From the NCBI GenBank assembly GCA_963817635.1, contig CAWFPR010000015.1:248001-312000 (forward strand): a stretch of 64,000 nt of DNA. Direction: 5' to 3'. The DNA is from CAWFPR01 sp963817635. Its GTDB lineage: Bacteria > Acidobacteriota > Vicinamibacteria > Vicinamibacterales > 2-12-FULL-66-21. A model generated the notes under the pieces. That model was not told where the DNA came from. It did not search any database and saw only the letters and a program-made list of their open reading frames with translations. Shown piece by piece: positions 44,301-53,283 of the stretch. The first letter of the stretch is position 1; each line of letters starts with the position of its first letter. Made by a program: the position numbers and the translations under genes.

Positions 44301-46121
44301 CTATTCCCACTCGATCGTGCCGGGCGGCTTCGTGGTGAGATCGAGGACCAGGCCGGACACGCCGGGCAGGGCGAGGATGGGATCGCGGATCTCGTCCAGC
44401 AGGGCGGGCGGCAGCGCGGCGGGACGCGCCGTCATCCCGCGCTCGGACATCACCGGACGCAGGATGACGAGTTCTTCCCCGCGCCCGTCGATGCTCAGCG
44501 GCAGCATGACGGTCGGGAACTGCCAGATCGCCCGCATCACGCCGTGCCGCTCCACGGCTCGCATGACGATGGCATCGGCTTCCCGCAGCAGATCGAGACG
44601 GCCGCGCGTCATGCCGGCCGCGCGCGGCTCCGCATGCCGGATCCCACGACCGGACAAATCGAGCACCGTCCGGTTCACGCCGGGAATCCGCCCGTAGAGC
44701 TGTGCCGCGATCGCCAGCAGCGTCTCGTGCGGCGCCTGACCGGTCAGCATGACCGGCTGCTCGTAGGTCCGCAGATCCGCCTTCACGCCGACCGACCGGA
44801 CCGGCAGGAGCACGCCCTGGAGACCCGTGCCCCGCAGCTGTTCGTCGATGAGCGGCTGCGTCCGGTCGGGATCGTGCCCGTCGGGCACCCGTCCGTTCGA
44901 GCACAGCAGGCGCACCCCGAGCCCGGGTCCCGGGAAGGGGTGCCGCCAGACGAGCGACGGATCGATCTTCAACGCCTCGGCCATCTCGCGCACTTCGACC
45001 TTGTACAAGTCGCGCAGCGGTTCCACGACGCGTCCGGCCCGGATCATCTCTTCGATGACCGGCACGCGGTTGTGATGCGTCTTGATGGTGTCGGCGCGGC
45101 GCGTGCCGCCGGTTTCAATCGTGTCGGGATAGATGGTGCCCTGCGCGAGCAGCATCTCGCCGATATCCAGCCGCCGCACCTCGTCGTCGAACACGTCGAT
45201 GAAGGTGTTGCCGATGGCGCGGCGTTTCTCTTCCGGCTCGATCACGCCCTCGAGCGCAGCGAGAAACCGATCCGACGCGTCCACGAAGTGCAGGTTTCGG
45301 CCAAGGCCCGCCCGCTCGAACTCGTCGAGCACCACGCGCGACTCGTCCTTCCGCATCAGGCCGTTGTCGATGTGGAGCAGGTGGAGCTGGTCCGGCCCCA
45401 GCACCTCGCCGAGCAGCCGCGCACACACGGTAGAGTCCACGCCTCCGGACGCCAGCAGGAACACCTTGCGCGTCCCTACGACCGATCGAATCGCGGCGGC
45501 CTGATCCTCCAGGTGCCGGGCCATCGTCCAGTCGCCGCGGCAGCCGCAGATGTCGAGGACGAAGTTGCGGAGCATCGCTTCGCCGTACTCGGTGTCGTCC
45601 ACCTCGGGGTGGTACTGGAAGCCGTACCTCCGGCGAGTCTCGTCGGCGATTGCGGCGAAACGGTGGGCGGTGCCGTCATGGTCGTACGACACCCCGATCT
45701 CGCGAAAGCCCTCCCCGATGGAGACGACCGTATCCTGATGGCTCATCCAGACGGTCTGGCTTCGCGGAAGCCCGGCGAAGATCGGCGTGTCGGCGGTGAC
45801 CTCGAGCCGCGCCGGTCCGTACTCGCTCCGGCAGTGCCGGACGGTGCCGCCGTGGCGCTTCGCGATTTCCTGGTGACCGAAGCAGAAGCCCAGGATCGGC
45901 ACCGGCAGGTCGAGGATGGCGCCGTTGAATCCGCCTTCGTCGCCCGAGGCCAGCGCCGGGCTCCCGGACAGAATCACTCCCTTCATGCCGTCGAATGCCT
46001 CGACCGGGTCGTCCGGCTGGCGTATCTCGGCCAGCACGCGCTGGCGGCGCACCTTGGTGGCAATCAAATGGGCGTACTGCCCGCCGAAGTCGACGACGGC
46101 GATGCGATCGTGTTCGCTCAT
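44301..46121 (-). CDS. guaA: GMP synthase (glutamine-hydrolysing), long eukaryote-like form
   Basis: A 606-residue enzyme that converts XMP to GMP using glutamine and ATP. The class I glutamine amidotransferase domain has 'GGQYAHLIATKVRR', the catalytic Cys in 'LGFCFGHQEIAKRHGG' (near residue 79) and the His/Glu pair in 'YGFQYHPEVDDTEYG'. The ATP-pyrophosphatase P-loop is 'LLASGGVDSTV' (near 226). The C-terminal part is about 80 residues longer than the E. coli enzyme (525), with an extra segment between 'RHPFPGPGLGVRLLCSNG' and 'LVLDLTTKPPGTIEWE'. This insertion and the order of its motifs resemble the eukaryotic GMPS form. Confidence 0.93.
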   Translation of the reverse strand: MSEHDRIAVVDFGGQYAHLIATKVRRQRVLAEIRQPDDPVEAFDGMKGVILSGSPALASGDEGGFNGAILDLPVPILGFCFGHQEIAKRHGGTVRHCRSEYGPARLEVTADTPIFAGLPRSQTVWMSHQDTVVSIGEGFREIGVSYDHDGTAHRFAAIADETRRRYGFQYHPEVDDTEYGEAMLRNFVLDICGCRGDWTMARHLEDQAAAIRSVVGTRKVFLLASGGVDSTVCARLLGEVLGPDQLHLLHIDNGLMRKDESRVVLDEFERAGLGRNLHFVDASDRFLAALEGVIEPEEKRRAIGNTFIDVFDDEVRRLDIGEMLLAQGTIYPDTIETGGTRRADTIKTHHNRVPVIEEMIRAGRVVEPLRDLYKVEVREMAEALKIDPSLVWRHPFPGPGLGVRLLCSNGRVPDGHDPDRTQPLIDEQLRGTGLQGVLLPVRSVGVKADLRTYEQPVMLTGQAPHETLLAIAAQLYGRIPGVNRTVLDLSGRGIRHAEPRAAGMTRGRLDLLREADAIVMRAVERHGVMRAIWQFPTVMLPLSIDGRGEELVILRPVMSERGMTARPAALPPALLDEIRDPILALPGVSGLVLDLTTKPPGTIEWE

Positions 46122-46339
46122 GACGGTGAGGTTTTCGCGTCCTTCCGGCCAATCGACAGGCCGCTCACGCTGCGCCGGCGACGCCGCGCTCGGCGGCTGT
46201 CACTCCGGACGCAACGCCGGGTATCCCGGTAGTGTGCACAGGACGCGTGGCCGGATGCAAGTGCACGCACGTCGATCGCACGTGTGTGCCGTCGGCGGGG
46301 ATCGACCTCGCATATCATTAGGCCCGGAGCCGGGACCGC

Positions 46340-48040
46340 ATGACGAACCAACGCCCCCCACGCACAGCGGAACCACGCACGGTGGTCTCGGCACTTGCTG
46401 TGTACACCGAGCGGCCCGCGCTCGTCATGATTGCCCTCGGCTTTTCGGCGGGACTGCCCTACTTCCTGATTTTCGACACGCTGTCCGCGTGGCTGCGCGC
46501 CTCGGGGCTCTCGCTCGAGGTGATCGGGTTCTTCAGCCTGGTCACGCTCATCTCCACCTTCAAGTTCCTGTGGGCGCCGTTCATCGATCGCGCGGAGATC
46601 CCGGGGCTCACTCGCTGGCTCGGTCATCGCCGTTCCTGGATGATCGTGTGCCAGGCCTGCATCGTCGTCGGGCTGTGGCTCGTCGCGGGCTCGGATCCGA
46701 CGGTGAGCCTGAGCCGGATCGCCGTGTTTGCCGTGCTCGTGGGCTTCGCGTCGGCCACGCAGGACATTGCCATCGACGCCTGGCGCATCGAGGTCGCGGA
46801 AACGTCGAAACAGGGGGCCATGGCGGCCGCCTACCAGTGGGGATACCGCATCGCGACGATCGTCGCGGGCGCGGCCCCGCTGCTGCTGGCGCAGGCCTAC
46901 GGATGGAACTTCTCCTACGCCGTCATGGCGGCCCTGATGGTGCTCGGCGTGCTGGCGGTGCTCGCCGCGCCGCGCGAGCAGCACCACGCCATCCGCCCCA
47001 TCCACACCGAGGGCATCGAGTCGGCGCCGGCGCGCGAAGCGGTCGAGTGGGTGGCACGGCTCACGATCCTGGCGGTCGGCGCCCTCATCCTGGGGTCCGG
47101 GTTGAGTGCCAACGCGTCGGTATTCGCCCGCGTCCTCGAAGCCGCCGGCGCAACCGGCGCCAGCGATGGCATCCTGGCGGCATGGAAGTCCGATGCCCGG
47201 GTGTGGGTGCAGCTCGCAGCGGTCGTGGCGGGTTTCGGCGTCATCGTGCTGGCCGTCCTGGAGCTGCCTGGGGCGCGCACGCGGCCGGGCCTGTACCTGT
47301 CGTCGGCGCTGGCCGACCCGCTGCGCGACTTCTTCTCGCGCCACCGGAGGGCCGGCGGGCTGATCCTCGCGCTCGTCTGTCTCTATCGGATTCCCGATTT
47401 CGTGCTCAACATCATGAATCCGTTCTATCTGGACCTCGGCTACAGCCTGGTCGAGATCGCCGAAGTGCGGAAGATCTTCGGCGTCTGGATGACGATGGCG
47501 GGGGTGTTCGCGGGCGGCCTGGCGGTCGCCCGCTACGGCGTCCTGCGCGCGATGGTGTTCGGCGCGTTCGCCGGGCCGTTGAGCAACCTGCTGTTCATCT
47601 GGCTCGCGCTCCACACGCACAGCCTGTGGGTGTTGTTCCTCGCGCTGGGGCTCGACAACGTCGCCAGCGGGTTCGCGGGCACCTGCCTGATCGCCTACAT
47701 GTCGAGCCTGACTTCCGTGGGATTCACGGCGACGCAGTACGCGCTCTTCTCGTCGCTCTACGCGATTCCGGGCCGCCTCATCGCGTCACAATCCGGACGC
47801 ATCGTCGAGGCCGTCGCGCGGATGGCGGATGCGGGCGGCGTGATGTCGGGCTTGAAGGGAATCGTCAGCAGCCAGGCGCCGGGCAACTACGCAAGCGCGC
47901 TGGAGCGCTCCGGCGTGACGCCGGCAGCGCTCGGAACCGGCTACATCGTCTTTTTCGCGTATTCGACCTTTATCGGTCTGTTTGCCATCGTGCTGTCGAT
48001 TGTGGTGCGGCGGCGCCAGGAGCAGGATGCGAGTGAGTGA
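46340..48040 (+). CDS. AmpG-like MFS permease
   Basis: A 566-residue membrane protein with about 12-14 hydrophobic helices. AmpG-type features include 'ALGFSAGLPYFLIFDTLSAW', 'FLWAPFIDRAEIPGLTRWLG' and 'RRSWMIVCQACIVVGLWLVA', followed by 'ASATQDIAIDAWRIEVAET'. AmpG imports 1,6-anhydromuropeptides released from the cell wall. The stop overlaps the start of the dipeptide epimerase gene, which acts on the same class of murein peptides, supporting a peptidoglycan-recycling role. It is divergent from guaA. Confidence 0.85.
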   Translation: MTNQRPPRTAEPRTVVSALAVYTERPALVMIALGFSAGLPYFLIFDTLSAWLRASGLSLEVIGFFSLVTLISTFKFLWAPFIDRAEIPGLTRWLGHRRSWMIVCQACIVVGLWLVAGSDPTVSLSRIAVFAVLVGFASATQDIAIDAWRIEVAETSKQGAMAAAYQWGYRIATIVAGAAPLLLAQAYGWNFSYAVMAALMVLGVLAVLAAPREQHHAIRPIHTEGIESAPAREAVEWVARLTILAVGALILGSGLSANASVFARVLEAAGATGASDGILAAWKSDARVWVQLAAVVAGFGVIVLAVLELPGARTRPGLYLSSALADPLRDFFSRHRRAGGLILALVCLYRIPDFVLNIMNPFYLDLGYSLVEIAEVRKIFGVWMTMAGVFAGGLAVARYGVLRAMVFGAFAGPLSNLLFIWLALHTHSLWVLFLALGLDNVASGFAGTCLIAYMSSLTSVGFTATQYALFSSLYAIPGRLIASQSGRIVEAVARMADAGGVMSGLKGIVSSQAPGNYASALERSGVTPAALGTGYIVFFAYSTFIGLFAIVLSIVVRRRQEQDASE

Positions 48041-49115
48041 CATGGAGTTCCCTGTGCAGCGAACAGCCGCGACCGGCGGGGCGAAGCTCGAGACCGAAAT
48101 CGTCCGCCTGACACTGCGCCACACGTGGACGACGACCATGTCGTCCAGCCAGTACCGCGACGTCATCCGCACGCGCTACACGAAGGATGGCGTGACCGGG
48201 CTCGGCGAAGGCGCGCCGATCGTGCGCTACGGGGAAGACGCCCGGACCGCCGAAGCGATGTTGAAAGAAATCGGCAACCTGGTCGAGGCGGCCGATCCGT
48301 GGTCGTACGAGAAACTGCTGGCCACCGTCTTCGAACGGGTCGCCGGCGAACATGCGGGCAAAGCCGCGCTCGACATCGCGCTCTTCGACTGGATCGGCAA
48401 GCGCCTCGAACTGCCGGTGTACCGGCTCTTTGGACTCGATCCCGCCGACGCGCCGATCACCACGATGTCGATCGGCATCGACACTCCGGAGTCGACGAAG
48501 CAGAAGGTGGAGGAAGCGGCCGATTTTCCGGTGCTGAAGATCAAGATGGGGATCGGCAAGGACGAAGACACGCTCCAGGCCATCCGGGCCGTCACCCGAA
48601 AACGGCTGCGCGTGGACGCGAACGAGGGGTGGACGAGCAAGGAAGAGGCGCTCGACAAGATCCAATGGCTCCAGCAGGACGGCGGCGTCGAATTCGTCGA
48701 ACAGCCGATGCGAGGCGACCTGACGGCGGATCATGCCTGGCTCCGCGCGCGCGTGAAGATGCCGATCATCGCCGACGAAGCCTGCACGGAGATCGCCGTC
48801 ATCCCGGCGCTCGCGGGTGCCTACGACGGCGTGAACGTCAAGCTGGACAAGGCCGGTGGCATCCTCCAGGCCTACCGCTGGATCTCGATTGCCCGCGCGC
48901 TCGGCCTGAAGACCATGCTCGGGTGCATGGTGTCGAGTTCGATCTCGGTGACCGCGGCAGCGCATCTTTCGCCGATGGTGGACTTCGCGGATCTCGACGG
49001 CAACCTCCTGATCAGCAACGACCGGCATCGCGGCGTACGCGTGCACGACGGCCGGTTGATTCTGCCGGACGGCGCGGGCCTCGGGCTCACGGACGCCCCG
49101 CAGGCCGCCGGCTGA
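48027..49115 (+). CDS. Dipeptide (L-Ala-D/L-Glu-type) epimerase, enolase superfamily
   Basis: A 362-residue enolase-superfamily enzyme. The catalytic Lys pair is in 'PVLKIKMGIGKDEDTLQAIR', the metal ligands are in 'RLRVDANEGW', 'EFVEQPM' and 'IIADEACTE', and the second catalytic Lys is in 'GVNVKLDKAGGI'. These are the signatures of L-Ala-D/L-Glu epimerases, which rework murein dipeptides for reuse. The ATG at 48027 has AGGAG upstream and overlaps the permease gene by 14 bp; an ATG at 48042, one base after the permease stop, is the alternative. Either way the two are co-transcribed. Confidence 0.87.
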   Translation: MRVSDMEFPVQRTAATGGAKLETEIVRLTLRHTWTTTMSSSQYRDVIRTRYTKDGVTGLGEGAPIVRYGEDARTAEAMLKEIGNLVEAADPWSYEKLLATVFERVAGEHAGKAALDIALFDWIGKRLELPVYRLFGLDPADAPITTMSIGIDTPESTKQKVEEAADFPVLKIKMGIGKDEDTLQAIRAVTRKRLRVDANEGWTSKEEALDKIQWLQQDGGVEFVEQPMRGDLTADHAWLRARVKMPIIADEACTEIAVIPALAGAYDGVNVKLDKAGGILQAYRWISIARALGLKTMLGCMVSSSISVTAAAHLSPMVDFADLDGNLLISNDRHRGVRVHDGRLILPDGAGLGLTDAPQAAG

Positions 49116-49287
49116 CGCACCCGGCTTTCCTGTGTCGCCGCGCGCGGACATCAGCGCACCTCAACAAGGACAGCGTGCTGGCCGCGTGTCAGGAAAATCC
49201 CCGGATGACTATGGCAGTATTATTGCTAGCGTCAGTGCCGCCGTGATACGCACGGCCGCGTTCCCACCAGGACTGTTCATACTCGTC

Positions 49288-49704
49288 ATGCCATCACGAC
49301 TCATCGCCGCGCTCGGCGTCGCTGCTGTCCTGGCTGCTGGCTGCGGCAGCAGCACCAGCACCACCACCTCACCTTCAACCGTCACCTCGCCGACCACAAT
49401 CTCCTGGATCGGCAACTTCGGCCCGAAAGGCTCTGCCGCGCGTCAGTTCACCGCCTCGCAGAGCGGCACGGTCACGGTGACGCTGAACTCGTTGACCCCG
49501 TTGCTCGACGAGATCGGCATCGGGATTGGCGTCCCTGACGCCGCAAGCGGCGGGTGCGCGCTGACGCAGGAGGTGGCGGGGGTGCCGGGCACCGATCCGC
49601 TGATCACCGCCACCGTCGATGCGGGTGCGAGGTGCGTGAAGATCTTCGACACGGGTCTCACGACGCTGAACGAGACGTTCTCGATCACGCTCGTCTACCC
49701 CTGA
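49288..49704 (+). CDS. Small lipoprotein of unknown function
   Basis: A 138-residue exported protein with lipobox 'AVLAAGC', a Ser/Thr-rich linker, and a single beta-sandwich-like domain ('SGTVTVTLNSLTPLLDEIGI', 'CVKIFDTGLTTLNETFSITL') resembling pre-peptidase C-terminal-type folds. Two Cys in the domain may form a disulfide. No enzymatic motif is visible. The start was set at the ATG that opens the signal peptide. Confidence 0.7.
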   Translation: MPSRLIAALGVAAVLAAGCGSSTSTTTSPSTVTSPTTISWIGNFGPKGSAARQFTASQSGTVTVTLNSLTPLLDEIGIGIGVPDAASGGCALTQEVAGVPGTDPLITATVDAGARCVKIFDTGLTTLNETFSITLVYP

Positions 49705-49713
49705 GGCCGGCGG

Positions 49714-51723
49714 CTACCGCGAACCTCCGTCCGGCCGCGCCTGGCTCGGCGCTGCGCCTTGCGCAGGTTTCAGGTACTTCTCCCACCAGGCCAGCTCGTT
49801 CAGCATCCGGTGGACGACGTTCCAGTGGCCGGAGATCCCGTGCGGCTGGCCGGTGTACCGGATCATCTTCGCCGGGACGCCGCGCCGCTTCAGCGCGAAG
49901 TACATCTGTTCGCCCTCTTCGTACGGCACGCGCTGGTCCACTTCCCCATGAACGAACAGCGTCGGCGTCTTCACGCGCCCTGCGTAAGTGAGCGGTGACT
50001 GGCGGATCATCCGGTCACGCGCGGCCGGGTCCCACGGCGGGCCGAAAAACTCGGTCTCCTTGGTGCGATAGATGTCCGCCGTGCCGTAGTCGCTCATCCA
50101 GTTGGTGATGCCGGCGCCGGTGATGGCCGCGGCAAATCGATCCGGGTACTGCGTGATCAGCCAGTTCGTCATGAAGCCGCCGTATGAGTGACCGGTATGG
50201 CCCACGCGCCTGGGATCGATCGGGTAGGTCTTCAGCACGTAGTCGATGCCAGAAACGACGTCCTCGCCGTCCTTGTCTCCCCAGGCGCCCCACGTCGCCC
50301 ACTTGAACGCCTCGCCGTACCCGGTCGAGCTGCGGAAGTTCGTGTCCAGCACGAAGTACCCGTTGGCCGCGAAATACTGCTGCTTGAAGTCGAACACATA
50401 GCCGGCGGCCGCGTGCGGCCCGCCGTGGCTCACGACGATCAGCGGGTACGGTCCCCTCGCGGGATCGTACGCGTACGGATGAAGGAGCCATCCTTCGATC
50501 CGCGTGCCATCCCGGCTCGCCCAGTGCAGGGTGTCGGCCGTGCTGAACGCAACCTCGGATGCGAGGTCCCTGTTGATGTTCGTGAGGCGGCGCTCGTTCG
50601 TGCCGTCGATGTTCGCCGCGAAGACGTCCGGCAGCCGGTCGTGCGAGGTGACGGTGTATGCGATCGTCGTCATGGCCTTGTCGTACGACAGGCTGCCGAT
50701 GCGGCGCGCGCCCTTCGTGACCTGTTCGACCTTGCCGTCCGGCACGGCTGCACGAAACAGGTGCGACTCTCCGCCGATCGCGGCCGTGAAGTAGATGAAG
50801 CGTCCGTCAGGCGACCACCGGGTTGGTCCCGGCTCGAGATCCCACGCCGCGGTCAGGTTGATCGGGCGGCCGCCGGAAACCGGCGTGACGTAGAGATCGC
50901 TCGGACCGCCATGATTCAGCTTCTGCTGGATGATCATGTCGGTGCCGGGATCGCGGACGTACGAGATGTACCGGCCATCCGGGGAATAGGCCGGGTCGCT
51001 ATAGACGTACCCGTCGTCGGTCAGGCGCGTGACGTTCCCGTCGAGCGTGACTGTCCAGAGGTCCGGGCTCTCGTACTCGAGTTCGTCGCGCCAGTCGGGA
51101 TCGGCAAGGAAGATCAGGGCCGTCCCGGCGGGGTTCCAGGCCAGACCGGCCGGACGGACGTCCATGTCGGTCAGCATCTTCGGATCGCCGCCAGACGCCG
51201 GGCGGATGGCTATCTGCGAGGCCGGCAGCGCGCGCTGGTTCGGCGCGGGAAACGGCTGGCCGTCGCGCTGGAAGTCCTTCCAGTCGAAGATGGCTCCCTT
51301 GAAGCGCTCCTGGTGGCGCTTCTCGAAGTCGCTCGCGTAGACGGGTTCTGACTTCGGTTGTGTCCTGTCAACCGTCTCCGCGGTCCACTTGCCATCGGGG
51401 CTCGTGACCGAGGTCCCCCGTCCTCGTCCTCCGCCTGTCCCGCGACCTCGCCGCCCGGCGGACGCGCCTTCGACAAGGCGCGGTTCGCCCTTTCCGTCAG
51501 AGGCGACGGTCCAGGTTTCCGACCTGGTCGAATTGTCGCTCTCGACGCGCGTCGAGACGGTGTAGGTCACACTCCGCCCGTCGTCGGACAGCGCGGGCGA
51601 ACCGATGGTCTGAATCCGGTAGTAGTCCTCGATCGTGAGCGCGCGCCGCGGCGTCTGAGACGCCACCGGCATGGCGGCCGCGATGAACGCCGCGAGGATG
51701 GTGAGGGGCAGGCGGTTTCGCAT
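49714..51723 (-). CDS. S9-family serine peptidase (dipeptidyl/acylaminoacyl type)
   Basis: A 669-residue exported peptidase. A signal peptide precedes a TolB-like beta-propeller with several 'SPDGR' blades and an early Gly/Arg-rich loop ('GRRGRGTGGGRGRGTSV'). The catalytic domain has 'GHTGHSYGGFMTNWLITQ' (Ser near residue 512), the acid in 'LFVHGEVDQRVPYEEGEQM' and the His in 'YTGQPHGISGHW'. It is only about 35% of the length of an exact match to the other S9 peptidase in the window by eye and is clearly a different subfamily. It converges on the lipoprotein gene with a 9-bp gap. Confidence 0.92.
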   Translation of the reverse strand: MRNRLPLTILAAFIAAAMPVASQTPRRALTIEDYYRIQTIGSPALSDDGRSVTYTVSTRVESDNSTRSETWTVASDGKGEPRLVEGASAGRRGRGTGGGRGRGTSVTSPDGKWTAETVDRTQPKSEPVYASDFEKRHQERFKGAIFDWKDFQRDGQPFPAPNQRALPASQIAIRPASGGDPKMLTDMDVRPAGLAWNPAGTALIFLADPDWRDELEYESPDLWTVTLDGNVTRLTDDGYVYSDPAYSPDGRYISYVRDPGTDMIIQQKLNHGGPSDLYVTPVSGGRPINLTAAWDLEPGPTRWSPDGRFIYFTAAIGGESHLFRAAVPDGKVEQVTKGARRIGSLSYDKAMTTIAYTVTSHDRLPDVFAANIDGTNERRLTNINRDLASEVAFSTADTLHWASRDGTRIEGWLLHPYAYDPARGPYPLIVVSHGGPHAAAGYVFDFKQQYFAANGYFVLDTNFRSSTGYGEAFKWATWGAWGDKDGEDVVSGIDYVLKTYPIDPRRVGHTGHSYGGFMTNWLITQYPDRFAAAITGAGITNWMSDYGTADIYRTKETEFFGPPWDPAARDRMIRQSPLTYAGRVKTPTLFVHGEVDQRVPYEEGEQMYFALKRRGVPAKMIRYTGQPHGISGHWNVVHRMLNELAWWEKYLKPAQGAAPSQARPDGGSR

Positions 51724-51762
51724 GGCGCATCATACGGGCGCCAGCCGGCCTGTACACAACAA

Positions 51763-51786
51763 GAGCGAGGCCTCACAACCTCGCTC
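51763..51786 (-). terminator. Terminator-like hairpin after the tRNA-like sequence
   Basis: On the minus strand GAGCGAGG pairs with CCTCGCTC (8 bp) around an 8-base loop and is followed by TTGTTGTG. It lies where a terminator for a short minus-strand RNA would be expected and reads into the start of the S9 gene's upstream region. Confidence 0.5.
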
Positions 51787-51788
51787 CT

Positions 51789-51825
51789 GAGCCGGCTGCC
51801 GGGGATCGGACCCGCGTCCGATTCA
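51789..51825 (-). other. tmRNA/tRNA 3'-end-like sequence
   Basis: The minus strand reads GGACGCGGGTCCGATCCC, then CGGCAGCCGGCTCA. It resembles the 3' end of tmRNA (GGACGCGGGTTCGATTCC, then CGCCAGCTCCACCA): a near T-arm with one mismatch, then an acceptor-like strand, but no CCA. No convincing matching 5' half or tag reading frame was found within 350 bases. It may be a degraded tmRNA or an integration-site remnant, or a chance likeness. Confidence 0.35.
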
Positions 51826-52111
51826 TCGCGCCGGTGCGGATCCCCAGACGACCTTCTCGAGCACGTGTCCCATCGCTTCTCCCTCGACGATTGAGCATTT
51901 GATCCGTCCACAGTCGCCCGGCCAGGGCCGCGACCGCGTTCGGCTGCAGCAGTTATCGAATCGACACGGCCGAAGCGTTACCCCCCGGACCTCGAATTGG
52001 CACCAGCCCGAGGGATCCGGTCATTTCATGTTGCAGTTCAACGACTTAGGCCGACATCACGATGGACCTCGGTCCTTCGTCCCGGCGCGGTTGCCGCCCG
52101 GCTCCGGGGAT

Positions 52112-53283
52112 GTGACAATCCGGAGCGTGCGCACGCTCTCGTTCGTGCTTGCCGCGCTCCTGCTGGCTCCCGGCGGAAGAACGACTGCCGCAGGACAGAC
52201 TGGCTCGCTCCAGGCGTGGGTGGAGGCCGTGCGGGCCCATCAGGACGGGCGGTGGGATGAGCCCGCGCAGGCCGTCGGCACCTGGAGCAGCGCGGACCTT
52301 GCGGATCTCTACGAGACGCTTCGCCGGCACATCCGCGAGCGTCCGCCGGCCGAAGCCAACGCGCTGCTGCTCGGCGGCGCGATGCTGCACACCGACATTG
52401 CGATCGTCGGTTCGGAGCGCCCCATCACGCCGGCGCCGGGAGATCGGTTCGTGTCGGTCTCGATTGACGGCCGTGCCCTCGGCCAGCAGGCCGTCGAGCC
52501 GGGCTGGGCCTTCGCGCGACGGTTGCTCGAATTGTTCGACGCGGACCCGGCCGGCCATCAGCTCGTCGAGCTGTGGTATCGCGCAACGACCGCGCACATG
52601 GCCCGCTATGCGCTGCTTGCCGACGCCGGTCCGCACCTGGATGCGGCACGGCGCCTCTTCCCGGACGATCGCGACCTGACCCTCGACGCGGGCTGGCTGT
52701 ACGAATCGCTCGCCGGACCGAGGACGCAGGCGCTCGCCGCCGAGTTCGTCGTACCCAGGGGAATGCGGATACAGATCGACAGCCCGTCGGCCGGCGACAG
52801 TCTCAAGAAAGCCGAGGAACTGTACAGCCGTGTGCTCGCCTCCGATCCCGGCTGCGTGGAAGCGCGCGTCCGGAGAGGACGCGTCCGCAGCCTTCGCGGT
52901 CACCAGGCGGAAGCGATTGTCGATTTGCGCGCGGCGACGGAGAAGGCCACCGACCCGGATCTCCAAGTACTACGCGCTCCTGTTCCTCGGCGGAGCGCTC
53001 GAGACGCTCGACAACATCGATCAGTCGCGCGTGGCGTACGAACGGGCCGCCGCCCTGTATGGCCTGGCGCAATCGCCGCACCTGGCGCTCAGCCGCCTGG
53101 CGACCCGGCGCGGCGACATGCCCGCCGCCCTGCGCGAACTGCAGATGGTGCTTCGCCTGTCACCGACCGCGCTCGATCGCGGCGACCCGTGGTGGTCTGT
53201 ACGACCTGGGGAGTGGGCGACAGGCCGATGACCTCATCTCGCAGATGCGCGCGGCGATGGCGGCGGCGCGAGGGGCCTCGTGA
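52112..53283 (+). pseudogene. TPR-repeat exported protein, two frameshifts
   Basis: The first frame encodes a signal peptide and about 270 residues ('WVEAVRAHQDGRWDEPAQAV', 'LLGGAMLHTDIAIVGSERPI', 'LKKAEELYSRVLASDPGCVE'). The frame is lost after 'EKATDPDL' near 52965 and resumes with 'KYYALLFLGGALETLDNIDQ' and 'ALRELQMVLRLSPTALDRGD'. It is lost again after 'DPWW' near 53195 and finishes with 'YDLGSGRQADDLISQMRAAM'. Each break is explained by one extra base. It is the paralogue of the intact TPR gene at 35031, which ends in a similar way. The stop overlaps the VWA gene. Start codons are GTGs (52112 or 52127), neither certain. Confidence 0.72.

Larger units (their letters stand above)
51724..52111. 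other. Divergent region with tRNA-3'-end-like sequence and hairpin
   Basis: This 388-bp region lies between the divergent starts of the S9 peptidase and the TPR pseudogene. It has no supportable protein gene. It holds the terminator-like hairpin at 51763-51786 and the tmRNA/tRNA-3'-end-like stretch at 51789-51825. Confidence 0.4.

Noticed and set aside
41401..44697. A 1098-codon open frame opposite the tricorn-like gene
   Set aside because: It spans the tricorn-like, DsrE and part of guaA genes in antisense. The composition is Arg/Val/Glu-rich with no recognisable domain, so it is a shadow of real genes.
51789..52150. A complete tmRNA gene on the minus strand
   Set aside because: Only the 3' end resembles tmRNA. 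No 5' GGGGxxG...TTCGACG segment or tag reading frame (GCNAAC...) could be found within the expected 350 bases.
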